NCBI GenBank assembly: GCA_039105265.1
Contig: JAPFFF010000036.1
Span: 682,001 to 746,000, forward strand
Direction: 5' to 3'
DNA: 64,000 bases
Source of the DNA: Tritrichomonas musculus
Taxonomy: Eukaryota > Parabasalia > Tritrichomonadida > Tritrichomonadidae
Position 1 is the first letter of the stretch, and the number at the start of each line of letters is the position of its first letter. Of this stretch, positions 11,901-20,514 are shown piece by piece. The notes under the pieces are model-generated. The model was given only the letters and a program-made list of their open reading frames with translations. It ran no database searches and was not told where the DNA came from. The translations under genes were made by a program, and so were the position numbers.

Positions 11901-13603
11901 CATTTGCATTCGACAAGCCTCCGATGGTCCTTTACAATCCTCAGTGCGAAGTTCCTGTTGATGACGACATTAATGATCTCTTTTTCAATGAAGATGAACT
12001 TCAGCAAATGGCCAATGAAAATGAAAATGAAAATGATGACAATGACAATGATGAAGATGAAGGACCTGATATCGAAGATATGATGAGGAACTTAAATACA
12101 GAAGGAGACATGACAATTGAACTTTTATTGCTCCAATTACTAATTAAGAGTAGACAAAAAAAGCGTAAACATTCGGAAGAAAAGATGGTGAAAAAGCAGT
12201 ACATGCAGAAGTTGAATGAATACAAGGAAGAATTGCTTAAATCAGAAGCCTACGAAAGAGGCATAAGTGACACAGAAAGAATGGTTACAGCAGGAAACAA
12301 TTTCGTCCTTCAATTCGGAATCTGCCCACATCCAGTTCATCCTGAATGTGTTAAAGAAAAATCATTCAACTGCCCAGTTGATCGATCTCGTCGGAATGGC
12401 TTCCTTCCATCTCTCGATGGGATTAAAAAAGAGAAAATCTTTAATGACTATGAAACCTGCCACGATGTTTCTGCTGATTCTTTGACAGATCAGATGAAAG
12501 AAACTCTAAGAAACTTCATGGATATTTATTCGAGCTTCTTCAAAGATTCCGACATATTCGTCGAGTTAATAAAGTCTATCAGCGGTCTAATTTCGACTTA
12601 TGAAGTTAGATTGAGAAATCTGCCAGACAGCCTCGACTCAGAAAAGACGAAGATTCTCTCTCGTAATCTTTTCCTGACAACTTGGTATCTGTACAGAATG
12701 TGTGGGAAACCAAAGATTAGTCTTCATGGAAACACACAAAGTAACGTTGAAGAAAGACTCACGACTTTTCAGAAGTTTATCAAGAGCTTGATTGAATGCG
12801 ATCATCTCATCGATGCTGATGACAACAGTAATTACACAAAACTAACAAAAGAAGCTTTCTTGAAAATTGTTTCGTCATTCATTAACTCATCAGACTTCCC
12901 TTCATCTCTAGAGCCTCTTAAAAGAGCGAAAATGATTTACATGTTTCTGAAGCGTGCTTGTCTCACTGACCACTTCTTGCTGAACAACGAGAACATCTCT
13001 CATCAGAGTGAATTCTCGAGTATATTTGATTGGGATGAAATTCTCTCTGTTTCCAGTCTTTCTAACCACTTTTCTGTTAAACTTGATGTCTTGATCAACC
13101 AGAAAGAAGGACAGTTCGAATTCAAGCCTTTCGTTTTCAGCAGGATGCCAAAGGAGTTCCTTCATTTTGCACTGGAGCCATATAACTTCAACGTCGAGGC
13201 AACCAAAAAAATAATTCTGTTCAATTTCATCGATTACAACTACTTGATCAGAAAATACGACGACTTCAACGATGCTACTGTTAATGAAGAAGAAGAATTG
13301 GAGAGAAATCAGAGAAATGTCATCATGCCTAAACAGTTGGATAGTCTCAAATCGTTCCTCACTGGAAAGTACTCAAAGTGCGTCTATCCATCAGTATTAT
13401 TATCAATTGGACAGTATTCTTCAGAAGTTTACATTGTGAACGGGGAAGAAATGGGCGAATTGAAACCATTTTATCTTGACAGATTTGGCTGCGAAGATGC
13501 TGGCTATAAAAGAGGCATGCCACTTTTCTTTAATGAAGAAAGATATGAAAGAATAATCGATGAGATATTATCAGGCGATTTCTCATTTTATTTCCGTTCT
13601 TAG
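8924..13603 (+). CDS. UBR-type E3 ubiquitin ligase (N-recognin family)
   Basis: A protein of 1559 residues with the plan of UBR1/UBR2/UBR3-type ligases. The UBR box, a Cys/His zinc domain that binds N-degrons in this family, lies at about residues 50-120 (CYDCENTPQSCACLQCFLKG, then GHDY, CDCGD, and CSDHHG). A long helical middle follows. A RING-type zinc domain is split between CSICS near residue 969 and CPHPVHPEC...CPVD near 1130-1155; the insert between the two halves holds a very acidic Asn/Asp/Glu tract and a Lys-rich helix. The last 75 residues match the UBR autoinhibitory C-terminal region (PFYLDRFG...GMPLFFNEERYERI). Likely function: recognition and ubiquitination of N-degron substrates for proteasomal breakdown. 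It is shorter than yeast Ubr1 (about 1950 residues). It stands alone, with no operon-like neighbours. Confidence 0.92.
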   Translation: MISYEELLSLFISNPEDAIEKSQDLICSVTDFNSYSEFYKFHLEHPHNSTCQREWTTPQMSIHCYDCENTPQSCACLQCFLKGNHKGHDYTISPNSRGNCDCGDVSNWKQSGFCSDHHGVEENSHPESYLEQELRTVLTDIIFKAAFKALPSLNTDEDSRYEKIIQFISSFLRFGDGFRRLVTIAFTEKVGTKTIFDSIFEGSEKYNQQLEKLSGCLVNDDLFRCSISPVVFDLMLEKIIPDSFDFQTDETNYKAWNIFWFHFFSKKTIEYSITEYKWDCISFTLKFSNLMKKNFALIGQVPLTFDLHHTTSEILTGIPRAFNVQTAEQIQFLFDQLVTNVLNSGSCEDQKDNIVVASFSDQHKESYYRPIDLFKIYYFMLVDCFKRKKDLKLDKLFEELDKETDISPIFCIGRNEVGGTYDNENDKLVSKFLKSTDDESFDINDDYFKSFHNGGSFFYCFPLYELLLHILKTDNLNRVRVARMLSMGKYQSLRVKLGIIALKNILSFTCLHQSLTSKENKSLQIFMKNLLRTVCLSSAVPLYLPLFQLILGLQCNEENVTDEFSLKEFFAFEMAREIGLFDDFESYEYSDEEIGPLQKQMFFSVLYIAILIVIERNIFNFNPFNFIEEQVILALKGGISQLNELSKSYDNCMESHSKRIFNDIISKVATTNRTSEKNDNNDTKESSFFLKKDVMWKTITALNQFNTQKVILEKEISKNPTKLLQLPDFEPEERFFFHPPAGYSANANEDSIDEYDIDSTGLNINLKEFLFTPTILAVCYHTLRSSSEEGNQKATLNDHLAMMILVLVNQFTSEIESQNPPPFDYSTVVQYDSTLNDLISNLKKTVFGLNIEDGCATIKNTLDRKSFHTFLNVKIGSPDHSPKSFIDLLLEKGEIGKNVLTQMSVDISKYGFNEANTDIEQVQIKKERAKKLKAEIMSQFKSMASDYNFTDLDQLDESRSLSTTIGDVCSICSTVKENEILSYAVYIYRTKIPFAFDKPPMVLYNPQCEVPVDDDINDLFFNEDELQQMANENENENDDNDNDEDEGPDIEDMMRNLNTEGDMTIELLLLQLLIKSRQKKRKHSEEKMVKKQYMQKLNEYKEELLKSEAYERGISDTERMVTAGNNFVLQFGICPHPVHPECVKEKSFNCPVDRSRRNGFLPSLDGIKKEKIFNDYETCHDVSADSLTDQMKETLRNFMDIYSSFFKDSDIFVELIKSISGLISTYEVRLRNLPDSLDSEKTKILSRNLFLTTWYLYRMCGKPKISLHGNTQSNVEERLTTFQKFIKSLIECDHLIDADDNSNYTKLTKEAFLKIVSSFINSSDFPSSLEPLKRAKMIYMFLKRACLTDHFLLNNENISHQSEFSSIFDWDEILSVSSLSNHFSVKLDVLINQKEGQFEFKPFVFSRMPKEFLHFALEPYNFNVEATKKIILFNFIDYNYLIRKYDDFNDATVNEEEELERNQRNVIMPKQLDSLKSFLTGKYSKCVYPSVLLSIGQYSSEVYIVNGEEMGELKPFYLDRFGCEDAGYKRGMPLFFNEERYERIIDEILSGDFSFYFRS

Positions 13604-13900
13604 AAAAGAATATATAAATAAATTAAAAGACAATATTGGATCAAAAGTTTTTTTTTCATGCAATTCTATTTATAATTATTTTGGAAAATATAATATAATA
13701 ACAAAAAAGCTTTTTTATACTTTTAAACTTTAAAAATTTTATAATTTATAAAAAATATAACCGTTTTTTGCTAGATATATGTGTAATAAGAAATTTTTTT
13801 TGGTTATTATCTCATAGATAATTAATTATATAAACATTAAATTTTAGTGCATTTATTTAAATTCAATTCTGTACGTTAACTTATTGAATTTCGTACGTTA

Positions 13901-14877
13901 ATGAAGCAAAGCCTAAATGAATACATAAATGATGAAGATTTTAATGACAGCAACAAAACTGATCCAGAAATCTACTTTTTATATGGTTTGTTACTCATTA
14001 AAGAAAAAGATTTCGAACAAGCAAAAGTTTATTTATTGAAGACCAAAAAAAGTAAGCTTGCTGGCCCAATGTTCGAGTTACAAAAATGCAAGGAAATATT
14101 TCGACTTGGCAAAGAAAAAAGGATCAATTAAAAAAGAACCTGAATTTCCTGAAAATGTTGATGAGGCTTACCAAAGAGCAATGGAATTACATTAATGGCA
14201 ATAATGGATACCAAATCAAATACCCAAAGGCTATTTCTATTCTTAAAAATTCTGCTTCAAAGAATCCCGTTCCTTCACTAAAAGAGCTAGGTAAAATATA
14301 TTACAAAACGCAAATTCCAGTAAATTATAAAGAATCTTTCTCGAATTTCAAAAAAGCGGCAAGTCAAGGTGATTGCCTTTCAATTAAGAAAGTAGCTTAT
14401 ATGCACTATTACGGTTTGGGAGTAACTTGCAATCACCAAACTGCCGCTAAATATTATAAAATAGCTTCGGATAAAGGTGATACGAAAGCTATATTGAATT
14501 ACGCCAACCTTTTAATGAATGGAGATGGAACTAAACGTGATTTGGATGAAGGTTGTAGATACCTTCGAATTGGGGCTCGAAAACATGACCAAGATTGCAT
14601 TAATCAACTGAAAGAAATTCAAGAACAAAAAAATCAAGAAAAGTTCGATGATGACGATGATGACTTTGATGATGTTCTTTCAAGCAATAATGAAGAAGAA
14701 GAAGTTGTTGATGATGTTGATGATGTATTTAGAATAAAAGATGCCAAAAGAAGTAAACCAAATACTAATTCTCGTAATAATCTGAATAAATCAAAATCAG
14801 CAGGTTATAATAGGAGTGATAGAAGAAGTAAAAATTCAAAAGGTGGAAGAGGAAATGGAAGACGTACTCGCCCTTAA
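13901..14877 (+). pseudogene. Sel1-repeat protein gene disrupted by two frame changes
   Basis: Three successive frames on the same strand carry consecutive parts of one Sel1-like repeat protein. The first frame runs 13901-14131 with an ATG. The second is coding in character at about 14073-14191 (NARKYFDLAKKKGS is typical Sel1 sequence). The third runs from about 14170 to 14877, with three Sel1-type repeats (MHYYGLGV, NLLMNGDGT), an acidic stretch, and a basic Gly/Arg/Ser-rich tail that could bind nucleic acid. The overlaps fall at short A-runs. Either the gene is decaying or the sequence has two indel errors. No trichomonad-type intron signal is visible at the changes. The start is preceded by a duplicated GTACGTTAA. 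Confidence 0.6.
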
Positions 14878-14929
14878 TAAATTGAATTTACTACTAATAA
14901 AGTTTTATATAAAATTGGTTGTGGAGTAA

Positions 14930-15055
14930 ATGCTATCTCATAATTATGACAATAAGGTTGACGTTTATTCATACGGAATGGTTTTATATAAAATGATTGC
15001 TGGCTATTATCCATTTGAGGGACATTCTTTATATCTTCAAAAAAAATTCGAGTAA
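14930..15055 (+). pseudogene. Fragment of a protein kinase catalytic domain
   Basis: A 41-codon frame reads like kinase subdomains VIII-IX, with YDNKVDVYSYGMVLYKMIAG followed by YYPFEGHSLY. The invariant Asp of the D-V-Y-S-Y-G motif is there. Nothing upstream or downstream continues the domain, so this is a scrap of a lost kinase gene. It lies between the broken Sel1 gene and the intact ankyrin/Sel1 gene. Confidence 0.65.
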
Positions 15056-15087
15056 AGCTAGATAAATATATATATATAAAAATCTAA

Positions 15088-15203
15088 AATGATTATATGT
15101 ATATTTTGCAAGATATAATCATTATTTTATATATATATATCATATGATATGATTATATTAGTTAAAGAAATAATGATTATATGTACATATTGCAAGATAT
15201 AAT
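15088..15203 (+). repeat. Short direct repeat upstream of the ankyrin/Sel1 gene
   Basis: About 32 bp (AATGATTATATGTA then TTGCAAGATATAAT) occur at 15088-15120 and again at 15172-15203 with two differences, separated by AT dinucleotide runs. The pair lies 70-180 bases before the start of the next gene; a regulatory role is possible but not shown. Confidence 0.5.
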
Positions 15204-15269
15204 AATTTTTTTTCTATCGTAAAAAATGGTAAATGGTTCAAAAAGTTTACATTTATTCAAATTTTAAAC

Positions 15270-18200
15270 ATGACGACAAATGATAATATTCAACATATAT
15301 CATTTGACAATAAAGATAACTCATTGTCAAATCTATACCCAAAACGTAATTTTTATTCCTTTCTGTTATTAGATCCGATGTATTATACAGATTTTTATGA
15401 AATCATTCCTAAACGATTTACTATTTCAACAAACACAGGATCATTTAATTTTAATACTGAAATGTTGAAAGATACAAGCACAGTTATTTCGGAATATATT
15501 TCCAAATTTCCTGATTCACGCCATTTCCATCTTCATATCGATGATAAATTAAATATATTAAAAAAAATTGAGCAACTTTATCAGGGCCATAATGTTTGTT
15601 TTTCTGTATCTGAAAGAAAAGATTTTAATCTAATTATAAATAAATTAAAATTTGATAAAATACCAGCATTTAATAAACAAAAACATAAAATACATCGTCA
15701 TCCAGTTGGAATCAGATACGAGATTAGAAAAATCACAATACCTATTTTTTCTCATGAAATTGTGATCACAAAAAAAAGTTTTTATAATTTTATTTCTAAT
15801 AAAAATTTTGAAACTTTTTCAATTGCGACAAAAAAGCATGAATACAAATGCAACTCTTTTGGAATTCTTTGTTCAAATGTTATTTTTGATTTTTTATCGA
15901 AAGAGCCTGAAAATGACTGCTATAATTATGATTTTGATGATGATTTTTCAGATTTTCAGAATATTTGTGACTTTTTCAATTTTAAAATGGTCGATATTGA
16001 ATCAAAAAACATTCAAACTTTTAAAAAAATTGCGGAAGATCTGCAAATAGCCGTTATTTTAGATCACATCAAAGATCATGACTTTTTAAGAGAAACAGCT
16101 GACGATCAACAATTGAATACAGATTCTATTGAAAATTTATTTTATCACTTGTATCATATAAAAGAACTTACTTTAGAAAAAGTTAAACTTTATATAATTG
16201 AATCTGAATGGTCAAAAACGATAGAAAAAGTGCAGGAATTAATGGCTATAATTCTTCAAGTTGTAAGGTCAGATTTTTACCTACATCAAATTATCACAGA
16301 TTTATTGATCGAACTCGACGAAGAAGGAAAAGATGATTCAAACAAACTGTCAATTTTGCTTCCATTTCTTATCAAAAAGTTGATGAATACATTTGGCTCT
16401 GATTGTCATTATTCAAATTTTATTTACAAATTAAATCAAAAAGGGCAAATTCCAACAAAAATCATTATTGATAAACTTCATTGTATATGTATCAATCAAA
16501 ATTCACATAGTCGACTTGTTCAATTGAGAAATGTTTTTAAATTCTTTTGGCCAGAAATTCTTCAAATAAATAAAGAAATTGTTCATAGTTTCATGAATGG
16601 AAAATATTATTTCGAAATACCATTTTTTAAGTCTCATGTTCCAGAAACAATTGAAAAATATAAAGAAATGCTTGATTCAGGTGAACCACCTGATAAATTA
16701 ACGAATATTATACAAAAAGATGATGTTGATTCATTGAGTTTTTACTTATCATATTTAATCGATGAAAAAATCAGTATTTATCAACGAGCAATTCCATATA
16801 ACATTTATGAAGATTTTTATAGAATTGGTTATGTATCATATTTAGATTATGCTGCTCTTTATGGTTCAGTTAAATGCTTTAAATATTTATTATTGAATCA
16901 TTTTCCTGTTGATTTAAAAACTTATAAATGCGCTGTTAATGGTGGAAATGTTGAAATCATCAGAATTGTTGATCAAAAAATTCACGAAAATAAAATTAAT
17001 TTTGATGATTTTGACTTTAATATTGTTCAATCTATTAAAAATCATCGAAATGATTTGTTTTATTGGATTCTAGAAGAAAGAATTAAAAACCAAATTCAAA
17101 ATACAGACTTATTACATAAATTAGCCAAGAAATCAATTAAAAATGGGAATTTGTATTCTTTTTTTGAACTAATCAATAAAGGATATAATTTATTTGATTA
17201 TCCAGAAATAATTGAATATTCCAACAAAAACGGTTATTACACTTTTTCTGAAATAATTTTAAAAATATTATCAAGAAAGCAAATGCTAAAATTTTCAGAA
17301 AAAGTTTCAAGAACTTTTGTATCTTTTGGTAGTCTTTCAATTTTTAAATTATTTATTAATTATATGGATCAAAAGGATTTTAGTATTTGTTTTAAATGTG
17401 CAGTTGAATTTTGTTACAAAGACATTATTGAATTTATTTTTGAAAATCTTGTAATTAAAAAGTTTGAATTAAGTATTGGAATTATCGAGGGAGTTTTAGC
17501 TATTTCTGCTGAAAAAAATGAATATGAACTTTTTAATTATATAATTAATGAATTTTTAAAAGTAAATTCTCTGTTTTATAATGAGATTTCATGGGTAAAT
17601 AAAATATTACCAAATGCTTGTAAAAGTAAAACAATAGAAAATGTTATTAAAATCGTTGAATTTATTCTAAAAACAGATTCTAAAGAAAAAGATATAACGT
17701 TGTCATTCATGAATGCAGCAGTATTTGGTTCTTTAGATATTCTTGAATTTTTAGCGAATACTTCATTCATCATTAATTATGAACAACTTTCTAAATCTGA
17801 AGATAAAATGAGTTCAATTACTGAAGAAGTATTTTTATTTATAATTAACAAATCACCCGAAAAATTGAAAGATGCTTTCTTAGCAAATTTCATTTATGAA
17901 TCAATAAAAAATAAAAACTTAGAACTTACAGAATGTATATTAAAACAAAATTGTGAATTTGATATGTCTTTATATGAAGCTGTTAAAACAAATTACTTAG
18001 AAATGGTTAATTTAGTTCTAAAATACAACAGTAATTCAAATGTAACAAATAAAATATATATTTCAACAACTCCTTTATATGAAGCAGTTTATATGAATAA
18101 CATATCTATTGTCCAACGTCTTTTATCTGTTGAAAGCCTAGATATGAATCTAACAAGTAAAGATTTTCCAAGTCCAGCTAAACTTGCATTTAATCGTTGT

Positions 18201-19556
18201 AATCCTCAAATAGTAAAATTATTCGTTGATAAAGGAAATCCAGAAGCTATGTATTTATATGGAAAATTGATAGAAGATGGAAAATATATCAAAGCTGACA
18301 AAGAAGAAGCAATTAAATATTATAAAATGTCTGCTGAATTAGGTAATGCTGATGGAATGATTAGTTGTGGTACTTATTTATCAAAAAATAAAAAAAATTA
18401 TGAAGAAGCTGCTAAATATTTCAAAATGGCAGCAGATAAAAACCATTTAGATGGATTATTTTTGTATGCAAATGTACTTAATAAAGGTCTTGGCGTTGAA
18501 GCTAATAAAGAAAAATCAAGAATGTATATGAAATTAGCAGCTGATCAATATCATATTGATGCAGCTAATTGTTATGGTGTGTGTTTACACCATGGTGATG
18601 GCGTTCCTGTTAATAATAAAGAAGCAATTAAATACTTTAAAATTGCAGCAGATCATTATTCACCAATTGGATACCGTAATTATGCATATATGTTATTTAA
18701 TGGTTATGGAGTTGAAGCTAACAAAAAAGAAGCCATTAAATACTACGAAAGTTCAAAAAATAGAGGCTGCACAAAAGGAATGATTGAATTAGGTAATATT
18801 TTTTTAAAAGGTGATGGCGTTCCTGTTAATAAAGAAATAGCTGTCAGGTCTTTTCATTATGCAGCTTCTAATAATGATCCTGTAGGAATGCTTAAATATG
18901 GTTCTGTTTTATACAATGGAGATGGAGTTCCTGTTGATAAAGCAGCAGCTTTGGATTTGTATAGAAAAGCTATTGAAACTGAAAATCCAGAAGCTTTGAA
19001 TGAATATGGAATAATGCTTGAAAATGGAATTGGTATTGATTCAAATAAAGAAGAAGCTATTAAATTTTATAAAATGGCAGCTGATAAAGAAAATCCTTCT
19101 GCATTGAATAATTATGGATGGATTCTTTTGAAAAAAGAAGATTATGAAGAAGCGTTCAAATGCTTTAAAAAAGCTGCAGATTTGAATAATTCAATGGCTT
19201 TGTTTAATTTGGGTTTCATGTTGGAAAACGGTTTTGGAGTTCAGATTGATAATGAAGAAGCAAACAAATGTTTTAAAAAAGCTATTGAAATTGAAGGTGT
19301 TAAGAATGCTTTCATTCTAGCAGAAAAATTAGAGAAAGAAAATGGAATTTATAAAAATGAAGAAAAATCAGCTCGTTTTTATAAAATGGCAGCTGATGAA
19401 GGAAATAAAGAAGCTATGTTTAAATATGCAAAAATGCTGGAAGATGGTCGTGGTATTCCTCAAAATATAGAGGAATCAATGAAATATTATAAATTGTTAG
19501 CAGATGATGGTCATGATGAAGCAGCAATTTCTTACCAACGTTTATGTAATAAATGA
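15270..19556 (+). CDS. Ankyrin-like and Sel1-repeat protein
   Basis: A protein of 1428 residues. The first 250 residues form a trichomonad BTB-like head (FTISTNTGSFNFNTEMLKDTS). Residues about 480-1000 are ankyrin-like repeats of the DUF3447 kind (LDYAALYGSVKCFKYLL, CAVNGGNVEIIRIV, LYEAVYMNNISIVQRLL). Residues about 990-1428 are about twelve Sel1 repeats of roughly 36 residues (YGVCLHHGDGVPVN, LGNIFLKGDGVPVN and similar). No catalytic domain, signal peptide or membrane helix is visible, so a scaffold or adaptor role is the likeliest reading. The start has TTCAAATTTTAAAC just before the ATG. The 3' third of the gene and its downstream flank (18581-19779) recur almost unchanged at 27129-28327. 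Confidence 0.88.
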   Translation: MTTNDNIQHISFDNKDNSLSNLYPKRNFYSFLLLDPMYYTDFYEIIPKRFTISTNTGSFNFNTEMLKDTSTVISEYISKFPDSRHFHLHIDDKLNILKKIEQLYQGHNVCFSVSERKDFNLIINKLKFDKIPAFNKQKHKIHRHPVGIRYEIRKITIPIFSHEIVITKKSFYNFISNKNFETFSIATKKHEYKCNSFGILCSNVIFDFLSKEPENDCYNYDFDDDFSDFQNICDFFNFKMVDIESKNIQTFKKIAEDLQIAVILDHIKDHDFLRETADDQQLNTDSIENLFYHLYHIKELTLEKVKLYIIESEWSKTIEKVQELMAIILQVVRSDFYLHQIITDLLIELDEEGKDDSNKLSILLPFLIKKLMNTFGSDCHYSNFIYKLNQKGQIPTKIIIDKLHCICINQNSHSRLVQLRNVFKFFWPEILQINKEIVHSFMNGKYYFEIPFFKSHVPETIEKYKEMLDSGEPPDKLTNIIQKDDVDSLSFYLSYLIDEKISIYQRAIPYNIYEDFYRIGYVSYLDYAALYGSVKCFKYLLLNHFPVDLKTYKCAVNGGNVEIIRIVDQKIHENKINFDDFDFNIVQSIKNHRNDLFYWILEERIKNQIQNTDLLHKLAKKSIKNGNLYSFFELINKGYNLFDYPEIIEYSNKNGYYTFSEIILKILSRKQMLKFSEKVSRTFVSFGSLSIFKLFINYMDQKDFSICFKCAVEFCYKDIIEFIFENLVIKKFELSIGIIEGVLAISAEKNEYELFNYIINEFLKVNSLFYNEISWVNKILPNACKSKTIENVIKIVEFILKTDSKEKDITLSFMNAAVFGSLDILEFLANTSFIINYEQLSKSEDKMSSITEEVFLFIINKSPEKLKDAFLANFIYESIKNKNLELTECILKQNCEFDMSLYEAVKTNYLEMVNLVLKYNSNSNVTNKIYISTTPLYEAVYMNNISIVQRLLSVESLDMNLTSKDFPSPAKLAFNRCNPQIVKLFVDKGNPEAMYLYGKLIEDGKYIKADKEEAIKYYKMSAELGNADGMISCGTYLSKNKKNYEEAAKYFKMAADKNHLDGLFLYANVLNKGLGVEANKEKSRMYMKLAADQYHIDAANCYGVCLHHGDGVPVNNKEAIKYFKIAADHYSPIGYRNYAYMLFNGYGVEANKKEAIKYYESSKNRGCTKGMIELGNIFLKGDGVPVNKEIAVRSFHYAASNNDPVGMLKYGSVLYNGDGVPVDKAAALDLYRKAIETENPEALNEYGIMLENGIGIDSNKEEAIKFYKMAADKENPSALNNYGWILLKKEDYEEAFKCFKKAADLNNSMALFNLGFMLENGFGVQIDNEEANKCFKKAIEIEGVKNAFILAEKLEKENGIYKNEEKSARFYKMAADEGNKEAMFKYAKMLEDGRGIPQNIEESMKYYKLLADDGHDEAAISYQRLCNK

Positions 19557-19779
19557 TAAATTTTATTTTTGAAACAGTTGAAATATTAATACAGTAAAGT
19601 TATTAATTATATAAATATATTCTATAAAAAATACTCAAGCTAAGCATTTGAGGAATAATAAAAATAGTTGTTTTAAAACAATTATTGATTATAATAAAAA
19701 AGAATTAATTAATGTCATATTATAAATAAAAATGAATTCCACAAAATATCTTTAAATGATTTTTTTGTAAAAAAAATTG
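18581..19779 (+). repeat. Segmental duplication, source copy (Sel1 part)
   Basis: These 1199 bases recur at 27129-28327 in the same orientation with no indel (constant offset 8548) and only about ten substitutions seen by eye. The block covers the last part of the Sel1 array, the stop codon and about 220 bases of 3' flank. The host gene is whole here, so I take this as the source. Confidence 0.9.
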
Positions 19780-19809
19780 AAAGAATAATAATACCTATAA
19801 TATGGAATA

Positions 19810-20320
19810 AATTTTCCTGTTTAGAATTCTTTTGGGAAATTAGTTGATTTGTTAATGGTTGATATTGTGGTATATAAGGATGATCTTGTTAGGATTGTTC
19901 AGGTATATAAAACTGAATTTGATTTGGATGGTTGGGAATGTAAGGTTGATTCTGATATGGAAAACCATTCATGTAATGATGGTTTTCATAAGTTTGTTGT
20001 AAATATGAATAACTTAGTGGTGTATAAGAATCTTGAAATTCTTAAGAAAACATATGATGATGATCTTGAAGATAAAGAAAATAGAAGTAATGATGCTCCG
20101 AAAATAGTTTTTTTTTTGCTTGATAATTATATATCATAAATACATATTTTGAAATCGTTTGGGAAAACATAACTAACTTCTTTAGTATTGTTTTCTGTAT
20201 GATAAAATGTTTGAGTTCAATTTTAACAGATTTGACTTTCATGTTTTCCATATGATCATTGATATAGTTTGCTAAAAAATTTTCTTCAATAGGTCTTTCA
20301 AAAAAACCGATTTTTTATTT
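19810..20320 (-). pseudogene. Decayed gene with helical head and His/Tyr/Asn/Gln/Pro-rich tail
   Basis: On the minus strand a frame opens near 20320 with IGFFERPIEENFLANYIND, a helical segment, and continues to a stop at about 20042. Past that stop the same frame keeps clear coding character, with a tail rich in Tyr, Asn, Gln, Pro and His (FPYQNQPYIPNHPNQIQFYI) and one more in-frame stop near 19895. The plus-strand frame 19849-20139 is its shadow. I do not recognise the family. The tail resembles the Q/N-rich ends common in trichomonad proteins. The gene is broken by at least two stops. Confidence 0.5.
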
Positions 20321-20514
20321 TTAAAAAATATTTAAATAAAAAAAAGAGTCACCACTTTTTATTACCCTGCAACTTTTTATAAACTATTATATATGTATAT
20401 ATATATATAAAATCAGTATTTATAAATTAAATTAAGTTTATTTAGATCAGTCTTTATAAAGCAATGCTTTGATATTCAAATTGCGTTATTTGATGATGAT
20501 ATATTGCTTAATGT

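Noticed and set aside
19849-20139. Plus-strand 96-codon frame
   Set aside because: Shadow of the better Tyr/Asn/Gln/Pro-rich frame on the minus strand; it opens at TTG.
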